Of a stretch of 34,482 bases of DNA, positions 26,964 to 33,416 are shown piece after piece (position 1 is the first letter of the stretch; the number at the start of each line of letters is the position of its first letter). The DNA is taken from positions 1 to 34,482 of the forward strand of contig JAGTVG010000457.1 in NCBI GenBank assembly GCA_018224645.1. Reading direction: 5' to 3'. A program made the translations under genes and the position numbers. This DNA comes from Cyclobacteriaceae bacterium (lineage in GTDB: Bacteria > Bacteroidota > Bacteroidia > Cytophagales > Cyclobacteriaceae). A model generated the notes under the pieces. It was not told the origin of the DNA and searched no databases. It worked only from the letters and a program-made list of their open reading frames with translations.

Positions 26964-27620
26964 TTATTTAACGGCCGTGGTATCGGTTTTTGCTTTTTCA
27001 GCAGGTTTTTTGGCGGTGGCAGTATTTTTTGATTCTTCATATGCCGCGTTCAATCCATCCACCACTTCTTCGGTGACGTCCATTGCCTGATGCCCATACA
27101 GCAGGACACTGCCCGGTTTATAGTTCAGGACAACCGTATATCCATTATCCATGGCATATCCTTCCACATACTCAGAAACCTTCTGAAAAAGTTTCAGGTT
27201 TACATCCGACTCCTCCTTCATCATATCCTGTGCAAGGGTTTCCTGGTATCTCATCAGGTTCTGCTGTTTTCTGACAAGATCCTCCTCAACGGCACGGGCC
27301 TGGCTCATGGTCATATTCCCTGCATTCTGCTGAAAATTCGCGATCTCAGTCTGCAGTCCCTGGGCCTTCGAGGTATAATCCGTTTCCAGGTTTTTCCTCT
27401 TGCTTTCCAGGCTGGCAGCCAGTTCCTTGAAATATACATAATTCTCCAGCAATGAATCTTCATTTATGTATACAATGCTGATCTTTTCAGGCATGGTGGT
27501 ATCGCTGGCAAGTATTTCCGGATCCGCTGATGAAGGTTTATTCCCGGAAAAATGTAACACAAAAAGTATGATGACTGCGGCCAGCAGCACCAGGTTCAGA
27601 ACTATTGAAAAATATTTCAC
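26964..27620 (-). CDS. OmpH/Skp-like periplasmic chaperone-family protein, membrane anchored
   Basis: A protein of 218 residues from the GTG at 27620. An N-terminal hydrophobic helix (SIVLNLVLLAAVIILFVLHF) is followed by a low-complexity linker. The OmpH region starts ISIVYINEDSLLENYVYFKEL and continues through a long charged coiled coil rich in Lys, Glu and Gln, ending in a beta segment YTVVLNYKPGSVLLYGH. An Ala/Lys/Thr-rich tail (TATAKKPAEKAKTD) closes it. Skp-type proteins bind unfolded outer-membrane proteins in the periplasm; here an uncleaved anchor is likely. The frame extends to a TTG at 27650, but that codon lies inside an exact TATATTTG promoter box, so the GTG is preferred. Confidence 0.88.
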   Translation of the reverse strand: MKYFSIVLNLVLLAAVIILFVLHFSGNKPSSADPEILASDTTMPEKISIVYINEDSLLENYVYFKELAASLESKRKNLETDYTSKAQGLQTEIANFQQNAGNMTMSQARAVEEDLVRKQQNLMRYQETLAQDMMKEESDVNLKLFQKVSEYVEGYAMDNGYTVVLNYKPGSVLLYGHQAMDVTEEVVDGLNAAYEESKNTATAKKPAEKAKTDTTAVK

Positions 27621-27647
27621 GATTTTATCCTCATGTTTAAACGAGCG

Positions 27648-27655
27648 CAAATATA
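27648..27655 (-). promoter_or_regulatory. Bacteroidota -7 promoter box for the OmpH-like gene
   Basis: Minus-strand TATATTTG is an exact TAnnTTTG match, 28 bp before the GTG at 27620. The TTG at 27650 that could serve as a longer start overlaps this box, which argues against that start. No -33 element is clear. Confidence 0.5.
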
Positions 27656-27688
27656 GGAAAGAAATAATTATTTTGAATTAACTTAAGG

Positions 27689-28504
27689 CTAATTTGATAA
27701 ATCAGGTTTTCCCGTCTCCCCCGGTTCCTGTTCATTTTCGTTCTTTTTGAAATCATAATGGAGATGAATATTCCCGGGATAGGTATGATCCCATTTCACT
27801 TTATTGACAGTATGGAAGACCTGGTCTTCCTGATCATGATAATGAGATGCTGGAGGGGATTCTCCGATATAAATGGGTACCTTTTTAAAGTAAATGGCCA
27901 GAAATATCCCCGCCACCGACCCCATCAGGTGCGATTCCCAGGATACATTTTCATCACCCGGGAACAGGCCATAGATCATGTATCCGTAGAGGAAAAAAAT
28001 AATCATGGATATGGCCAGGGATCGTGGATTTTTCCGGAAAACACCTCCCCAAAAAATGAACATCATCAATCCATACACGATACCGCTGGCACCGATATGA
28101 TAAGCTTCCCTCCCGATCACCCAGACCCAGAAACCCGTGGCCAGGTAGATCCAGGCAAAAACCTCGAGGGCTATTTTATGATAAAAATAAAACAATCCGA
28201 GTCCGAGTATCAGGAGCGGGAACGAATTTGACATCAGGTGCAGCAGATCCCCATGGATCAGCGGACCGGTGATAATGCCGATGCTGCCCTTCAGTGTGCG
28301 GGGAAGTATTCCAAAGTATCCGAGATCTATATCCTTTGCCCATTCAATGGACTTGATACCCCAGAGAAGAAGTACAAAGGAAAGGGTAAGATAAATACCC
28401 CGTTTAAATATTACTAATTCCCTTACCTGGAACATATGGTTTTTCAGATTCTGTAATCGATACGCCGTTCTATAAATATAATCAAATCGACGTCTAAAAT
28501 CCAT
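27689..28504 (-). CDS. Rhomboid-family intramembrane serine protease
   Basis: A 271-residue multi-pass membrane protein. The rhomboid catalytic pair is visible: GASGIVYG (Ser140) and SWESHLMGSVAG (His192). The conserved LIHGDLLHLMSNSFPLLILG (His84 and Asn93 of the oxyanion region) lies upstream. Hydrophobic segments fit six membrane helices between about residues 35 and 207. A hydrophilic tail of about 65 residues, rich in His, Asp and Glu, follows and has no recognised domain. It cleaves substrates within the membrane, but the substrate cannot be told. Its ATG overlaps the stop of the deacetylase-like gene by one base (TAATG), so the two are translationally coupled. Confidence 0.93.
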   Translation of the reverse strand: MDFRRRFDYIYRTAYRLQNLKNHMFQVRELVIFKRGIYLTLSFVLLLWGIKSIEWAKDIDLGYFGILPRTLKGSIGIITGPLIHGDLLHLMSNSFPLLILGLGLFYFYHKIALEVFAWIYLATGFWVWVIGREAYHIGASGIVYGLMMFIFWGGVFRKNPRSLAISMIIFFLYGYMIYGLFPGDENVSWESHLMGSVAGIFLAIYFKKVPIYIGESPPASHYHDQEDQVFHTVNKVKWDHTYPGNIHLHYDFKKNENEQEPGETGKPDLSN

Positions 28505-29406
28505 TAAAAATAGATTTCACTTGCCTGCCTGAAAGTATTGGCATGAGCTTCGATAATGGATCCTATGTTGTCGGAATAACCCCCGCCCATCACAACCACC
28601 GCTGGTATTCTGTTCTTTTTACATACATTCAATACCATGCGGTCCCTTTCTGCGCATCCCTCCCCGGTAAGCCCAAGTCTACCGAGTTTATCGGAAGCCA
28701 ATACATCAACTCCTGCCTGATAGAAAAGGAAATCAGGCTCACAGATATCCACCAGTTCGTTCAAATGATGGTCCAGCTTTTCCAGGTAGAAATTGTCGGT
28801 AGTGCCGTCAGGCAGGGCAATGTCCCTGAAGGACCTTTCCTTGTAAAGCGGATAGTTATTTTCACCATGCATGCTGAAAGTAATAACCTGATCGTATCCC
28901 TCGAAAATTTTTGCCGTACCATTTCCCTGGTGAACATCGAGATCGACGATCAGGATTTTTGAAGCCAGCCCCTTTTCAGCCAGGAATGAAGCCGCAACCG
29001 CTATATCATTGAGGAGACAGAATCCTTCACCCCTGTCGCGGTAAGCATGGTGCGTACCTCCTGCAACGTTAAAGGAAATGCCCGATTCGAGGGCGTACAA
29101 CGCGCACTGAATGGTCCCCCGGGTAATGCAGATTTCCCTGCTGATCAGGCCTGTTGAAAGCGGGAATCCAATTCTCCGGATTTCCTGTACCGATAAATCT
29201 CCTTTTTTCAGTTTTTCAAGGTAATCGCTATCATGCACCCGTAATATATCCTCCTCATCCGCAGGTCCCGGATCAAAAATATTTGAAGGATTGATCGTGC
29301 CTTCATACATCAGCTGTTCCGGAATTAAATCATACTTTTCCATGGGAAACCTGTGCCCTTCGGGAAGGGGGTGGCGGTAGGATTTATTCCATGCGATTTT
29401 TAACAT
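28504..29406 (-). CDS. Histone deacetylase-family metal-dependent amidohydrolase
   Basis: A 300-residue cytoplasmic protein of the arginase/deacetylase fold. Active-site residues are in place: GGTHHA (His119 and His120), VDLDVHQGNGT (Asp157 and His159 as zinc ligands), YQAGVDVLASD (Asp239 as third ligand) and a late VVVMGGGYSDN with the transition-state tyrosine position. The length, EGHRFPMEKYDLI near the start and the GVDVLASDKLGRLGLT segment resemble the short class IV-like bacterial group rather than acetoin-utilisation AcuC. By family it removes acyl groups from acylated amines such as acetyl-lysine or polyamines; the substrate is unknown. It is the first gene of an overlapping pair with the rhomboid protease. 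Confidence 0.94.
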   Translation of the reverse strand: MLKIAWNKSYRHPLPEGHRFPMEKYDLIPEQLMYEGTINPSNIFDPGPADEEDILRVHDSDYLEKLKKGDLSVQEIRRIGFPLSTGLISREICITRGTIQCALYALESGISFNVAGGTHHAYRDRGEGFCLLNDIAVAASFLAEKGLASKILIVDLDVHQGNGTAKIFEGYDQVITFSMHGENNYPLYKERSFRDIALPDGTTDNFYLEKLDHHLNELVDICEPDFLFYQAGVDVLASDKLGRLGLTGEGCAERDRMVLNVCKKNRIPAVVVMGGGYSDNIGSIIEAHANTFRQASEIYF

Positions 29407-29590
29407 AGGATGAAAACAGTGAACCTTTCAAATTGTTTCACCTTGATGTCATAATCTAATAAAATTATGAAAATGTATGAATTACATGCAGTTTGCATTC
29501 TATTTTAGAAAAAATTTATGAATAACCGGGGTTAATTGCCCATTGGCTATAAATTGTTTTAATTACGCCCCGGGGAGCAGGGGTGACGCG

Positions 29591-29609
29591 CCTGCCTGTT
29601 GCAGGCAGG
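29591..29609. repeat. Perfect GC-rich palindrome upstream of the VCBS gene
   Basis: CCTGCCTG (29591-29598) and CAGGCAGG (29602-29609) form an eight-base stem with a three-base loop. The same CAGGCAGG core occurs in the element near 12777-12785. It is immediately followed by an 8-bp tandem tract. Confidence 0.7.
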
Positions 29610-29614
29610 GGGAA

Positions 29615-29646
29615 GCGGAGACGTGGAGACGTGGAGAAGCGGAGAA
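29615..29646. repeat. 8-bp tandem repeat, four copies with variation
   Basis: Four consecutive units of the form G(C/T)GGAGA(C/A) occupy 29615-29646: GCGGAGAC, GTGGAGAC, GTGGAGAA and GCGGAGAA. Unit length and copy number equal those of the unrelated CAGTGAAC tract at 12819-12850. Confidence 0.75.
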
Positions 29647-30013
29647 ATAATGCGGTTGATCCTGAGCCCATCCTATAGGAGCTTTGAGAACGCCTCCTCT
29701 CATGCCGGCAGACCAGACATCCAGCCTATGGCGTGATCGTCGGCAAAAGTGGAAATGCGTTTCCCCGGTAACGAGGGTCAGGAAGTTACTTCCTTTGAAA
29801 ACCCCGGGATGTGTTTTGACTGGCTCAGGATTCATTCAACTGTCCGTTGACGAAGAGCTGAGACAAGATCTTCGTTTCATGGGTATAAAAATTTGAAGAT
29901 CAACTGCCTCTCCGCCGGAGGGGTGCAGGGGTGGGTTTACACACCAACAGGTTCTCTTGAAAAGGACCCTGATGTCATCTCAAAGGGATGTTATCGCTTC
30001 CGGAGAAATTGGA

Positions 30014-30021
30014 TATCTTTG
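30014..30021 (+). promoter_or_regulatory. Possible -7 promoter box for the VCBS lipoprotein gene
   Basis: TATCTTTG matches TAnnTTTG exactly and lies directly before the ATG at 30027. If it is used, the transcript begins at or near that codon, and the ATG 39 bp farther upstream (29988) could not be the start. No -33 TTTG is visible. Confidence 0.4.
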
Positions 30022-30026
30022 TGTCC

Positions 30027-31760
30027 ATGTTTTTGAACCTAAATCTATGCCGTTGGTATTTCAGGAAAGCCTGGAAATGGATTATTATGCTCATGGCCTT
30101 CCTGACCCTGGCTTCCTGCCAGCCCGGGATGAAAAAAAACCAACTTTTTACCCTTCTGAAACCATCCCGTACCGGGATAGATTTTAACAATGCACTCACC
30201 GAAACGCATGAAATGAATGTGATCATCTACCAGGATTTTTATAGCGGCGGCGGGGTGGCCATCGGCGATATCAATAACGACGGATGGCCTGATGTGTTCC
30301 TGACTGGTAATATGGTCCCGTCAAAACTATATCAGAACCTGGGTGATTTCAGGTTCAGGGATATTACCGGCCAGGCCGGCCTGGCCAATATGGGTCCCGG
30401 CTGGTTTACGGGAACCACCATGGTAGATATCAACAACGACGGCTTCCTGGACATCTTCATTGGAAAATCGGGACTGGAGGAAGCCGAGGACCGCCTTAAT
30501 TTACTGTACATCAACCAGGGTGATGGAACCTTTCTGGAGCGTGCACGCGATTTCGGCCTGGACCATGCCGGTTATGCCGTGAATGCCACATTTTTTGATT
30601 TCGATAACGACGGCGACCTGGACATGTACCTCGTGAACCAGGGCCCTGAAAAATATGAAGGGGGCAATGCTGAGTTTCTAAGAAATGAAGTACATGTTTT
30701 TGCAGGCGATAAACTTTTTGAGAATACCGGAAATAAATTCATAGATATCACAACGGAGGCAGGCATCTATAGTTCGATCATCGGATTTGCACACGGTGTG
30801 TCAGCCGGCGACATCAACAACGATGGATGGGAAGACCTTTATGTAAGCAATGACTTTTTCGAACATGATTATATCTACCTGAACAACGGCGATAAAACCT
30901 TCAGGGAAGTCACCAAATCCGCCACCAGACATATCTCATATTTTTCCATGGGAAATGATATGGCCGATTTCAACAACGATGGCCTGCTGGATGTCATGGT
31001 TCTCGACATGGTTGCGGAAGATAATCGCAGGCTGAAAGAAAACCTTGGCGGCATGAAGGATCATCGCTTCAGTGTAGCCCTGAAACTGGGATACCATTAT
31101 CAGTATATGTTCAACGTACTCCACCTGAACAACAGCAATGATCCCAACGGCGAACTATCATTCAGTGAGATCGGGCAACTGGCAGGCGTTTCAACAACAG
31201 ATTGGAGCTGGGCTCCCCTGTTTGCTGATTTTGACAATGACGGATGGAAAGACCTTTATATCACCAACGGGATCAGGAAGGATATCAGGAACATCGACTG
31301 GGGTGATCTTTATCATGATCTGCGGGGGTTGTCAGGGAATACGATGAATTTTGAACCCAGGTACTGGGACTTTTTGTTAAATTCCATGCCCTCTAAAAGG
31401 GTTCCCAACTATATGTTCCGGAATAACGGTGATCTCACCTATTCCAAAGTTACCGGAGAATGGGGTCTTTCGGTACCTTCTTTTTCAAACGGGGTTGCCT
31501 ATGGCGACCTGGATAATGACGGCGATCTTGACCTGGTTGTAAATAATATCGACGATCATGCTTTTGTATTTGAAAATCATTCGGAAAAGATCAGGGATGA
31601 CCATTTCCTGAGAATTAAACTCACCGGGGATGAAAAAAATAAAATGGCATTGGGAACAAAGGTCAGGATCTATCATGGGGATCATTTTCAATACCAGCAG
31701 CACTACCTGACCCGTGGATACCGCTCGAGCATGGAACCAGTCATGCATTTCGGGCTGTGA
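30027..31760 (+). CDS. FG-GAP/VCBS-repeat lipoprotein, N-terminal half of a gene split by TGA
   Basis: A 577-residue open part with a lipoprotein signal (KAWKWIIMLMAFLTLASC, lipobox LASC). At least seven FG-GAP/VCBS calcium-type motifs of the form D-N-DG--D follow (GDINNDGWPDVF, VDINNDGFLDIF, FDFDNDGDLDMY, GDINNDGWEDLY, ADFNNDGLLDVM, ADFDNDGWKDLY, GDLDNDGDLDLV), predicting a surface beta-propeller. It stops in the middle of an ASPIC/UnbV domain (LGTKVRIYHGDHFQYQQHYL...SSMEPVMHFGL then TGA at 31758-31760), and the domain continues in the same frame beyond. The start is taken at ATG 30027 because of the promoter box; 29988 and 30087 are alternatives. By family it is an exported protein of unknown ligand, often found near SusCD systems, but none is visible here. 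Confidence 0.88.
   Translation: MFLNLNLCRWYFRKAWKWIIMLMAFLTLASCQPGMKKNQLFTLLKPSRTGIDFNNALTETHEMNVIIYQDFYSGGGVAIGDINNDGWPDVFLTGNMVPSKLYQNLGDFRFRDITGQAGLANMGPGWFTGTTMVDINNDGFLDIFIGKSGLEEAEDRLNLLYINQGDGTFLERARDFGLDHAGYAVNATFFDFDNDGDLDMYLVNQGPEKYEGGNAEFLRNEVHVFAGDKLFENTGNKFIDITTEAGIYSSIIGFAHGVSAGDINNDGWEDLYVSNDFFEHDYIYLNNGDKTFREVTKSATRHISYFSMGNDMADFNNDGLLDVMVLDMVAEDNRRLKENLGGMKDHRFSVALKLGYHYQYMFNVLHLNNSNDPNGELSFSEIGQLAGVSTTDWSWAPLFADFDNDGWKDLYITNGIRKDIRNIDWGDLYHDLRGLSGNTMNFEPRYWDFLLNSMPSKRVPNYMFRNNGDLTYSKVTGEWGLSVPSFSNGVAYGDLDNDGDLDLVVNNIDDHAFVFENHSEKIRDDHFLRIKLTGDEKNKMALGTKVRIYHGDHFQYQQHYLTRGYRSSMEPVMHFGL
31758..31760 (+). other. In-frame TGA splitting a VCBS/ASPIC gene
   Basis: The codons around it read His-Phe-Gly-Leu-TGA-Thr-Asp-Thr-Leu-Val-Asn-Arg-Ile-Glu-Ile-Thr-Trp. 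ASPIC/UnbV domains normally have HFGLG followed by a short loop and a strand ending in I.WP.G, so a glycine codon (GGA) is expected and one G-to-T change would give TGA. Frame is kept on both sides from 30027 to 33416. Confidence 0.85.
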
Positions 31761-31772
31761 ACGGATACGCTT

Positions 31773-33416
31773 GTGAACAGGATCGAAATAACCTGGCCAA
31801 ACGGGAAAACTTCCCTGTTGGAAAAGGTAAAACCGGACCAGGAAATTACCGTCGATATAAAAACCTCCGGAAATGTACCCTTTGAAGAGAGGAGGGAATC
31901 CTCACCCTGGTTTTCCGGCATGGATGAAAAAACCGGAGTGAATTTCAAACATACCGAAAATGAGATCGACGATTTCTCCCGTGAACCATTGTTGCCCTAT
32001 AAATATTCCATGCTCGGACCTGCCCTGGCCACAGGGGACATCAACGGGGATGGCCTGGATGATTTTTTTATCGGTGGAGCTTTCCGTTACCCGGCTACCC
32101 TTTACCTTCAAAAACCGGATGGTTCGTTTGAACCGGTGAATGAAGAACGCTGGTGGGAAGAAAGGCTGTTCGAGGATGTTGGAGCCGTATTCTTCGATGC
32201 CGATAATGATGGTGATCTTGATCTTTACGTAGTCAGCGGGGGAAATGAATACAAGGAAGGCACGGACGGCCTTCAGGACAGGCTGTACCTCAATGACGGT
32301 AACGGCAACTTTTCCAAAGATCCGGATGCCTTGCCAACCATGCTGACAAGTGGTTCAAGGGTTGTTCCTTTCGATTACGACCAGGATGGTGACCTGGACC
32401 TGTTCGTAGGCGGCCGGCAGGTTCCGGGCGGCTATCCAAAGCCAGCCGACAGTTATCTGCTTGAAAACCGGAAAGGAAAATTTATTGACGTCACTCTTGA
32501 AAAGGCGCCGGATCTTAAAAAACTGGGCATGGTAACCGATGCTGTATGGATCGATTTTGACCAGGATGAAGATCCGGATCTGATCCTTGCCGGGGAATGG
32601 ATGCCCATCACGATTTTTGAAAATAAAGATGGGAAATTCCGGAAAATTGAAAACGCCGATAATGGACTGGAAAATTCTTCCGGGTGGTGGTTCAGCATTG
32701 CCGCCCATGATTTCGACAATGATGGTGATATGGATCTCGTTGCTGGTAACCTTGGGCTGAACTACAAATATAAGGCTTCAGCCGAAGGACCTTTTGAGGT
32801 ATTTTATCTGGATTATGATCAGAATAACTGGCATGAGATCGTTCTCGCCTACCACCAGGATGGTAATCTTTATCCGGTGAACGACCGGATGGATCTTGTC
32901 ACTACCATCCCGGCCCTTGAAGATAAATTTCCAAAAAACGATCCGTTTTCAGTGGCCACCATGTCTGAAATTTTCGGGGATTCCGTCCTAAACAATTCCC
33001 TCCATTACAAGGCCTGTACTTTTGCTTCAAGTTACATTGAAAACCTGGGCAATGGGAAATTCCGGATTACACCTTTTGATAATTTAGCCCAGATAACATC
33101 CCAGCATGCCATATTGTGCGAGGATGTCGATCAGGACGGAAATATGGATATCATTATGGCCGGTAATCTTTATGGGGCAGAAGTGGAGACTACGCGGAAC
33201 GATGCGGGTATCGGCATCCTGTTGAAAGGTGACGGGAAAGGGAACTTCAAGACCGTTGCGTATATGCAAAGCGGATTATTTGCCGAAGGAGACATCAGGG
33301 ATATGAAATGGCTCAGGACACCGACCGGAAAAATAATTGTTTGTGCCAGGAACAGCGATACCATTCAGTTTATCCGCCTCAATCAAAAGAAAGAGTACGC
33401 AGAAGTCCGTGATTAG
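31773..33416 (+). CDS. FG-GAP/VCBS-repeat protein, C-terminal half of the split gene
   Basis: A 547-residue open part in the same frame as the preceding half. Its nominal GTG start is only the first possible codon after the TGA. It begins with the second half of the ASPIC/UnbV domain (NRIEITWPNGKTSLLEKVKPDQEITVDI). Then come a second propeller-like region with six calcium-type motifs (GDINGDGLDDFF, FDADNDGDLDLY, FDYDQDGDLDLF, IDFDQDEDPDLI, HDFDNDGDMDLV, EDVDQDGNMDII) and the characteristic AGEWMP, GWWFSIAAHD, AGNLGLN and SYIENLGNGKFRI. There is no signal peptide, so this half alone would not be exported. Together the two halves make about 1,130 codons, a normal length for the family. Its last 38 bases overlap the 3' end of the opposite-strand paralogue. 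Confidence 0.87.
   Translation: MNRIEITWPNGKTSLLEKVKPDQEITVDIKTSGNVPFEERRESSPWFSGMDEKTGVNFKHTENEIDDFSREPLLPYKYSMLGPALATGDINGDGLDDFFIGGAFRYPATLYLQKPDGSFEPVNEERWWEERLFEDVGAVFFDADNDGDLDLYVVSGGNEYKEGTDGLQDRLYLNDGNGNFSKDPDALPTMLTSGSRVVPFDYDQDGDLDLFVGGRQVPGGYPKPADSYLLENRKGKFIDVTLEKAPDLKKLGMVTDAVWIDFDQDEDPDLILAGEWMPITIFENKDGKFRKIENADNGLENSSGWWFSIAAHDFDNDGDMDLVAGNLGLNYKYKASAEGPFEVFYLDYDQNNWHEIVLAYHQDGNLYPVNDRMDLVTTIPALEDKFPKNDPFSVATMSEIFGDSVLNNSLHYKACTFASSYIENLGNGKFRITPFDNLAQITSQHAILCEDVDQDGNMDIIMAGNLYGAEVETTRNDAGIGILLKGDGKGNFKTVAYMQSGLFAEGDIRDMKWLRTPTGKIIVCARNSDTIQFIRLNQKKEYAEVRD

Larger units (their letters stand above)
29407..30013. other. About 600 bp intergenic region without a credible gene
   Basis: The first 150 bases are AT-rich and hold the divergent upstream region of the deacetylase gene. 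From about 29526 the composition changes to GC-rich: an imperfect inverted repeat (CCGGGG...CCCCGG, 29526-29573), a palindrome, an 8-bp tandem tract, then about 250 bases (29650-29900) with overlapping short frames on both strands that have no recognisable protein features. Another small GC-rich hairpin (CTCTCCGCCGGAGGGG) lies near 29911-29926. The block looks like a non-coding or decayed element. No tRNA or known RNA was recognised. Confidence 0.6.

Noticed and set aside
29563-29896. Short open frames on both strands (90 and 70 codons)
   Set aside because: They overlap each other and the tandem/palindrome tract, have no signal, domain or promoter, and their sequence reflects repeats (SASPRLHVSASP).
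31758-31760. TGA read as glycine (alternative code) or selenocysteine
   Set aside because: TGA terminates hemF, the PAP2 gene and the minus-strand VCBS gene here, so the code is standard. The expected residue is Gly, not Cys/Sec, and no selenocysteine insertion structure was recognised.
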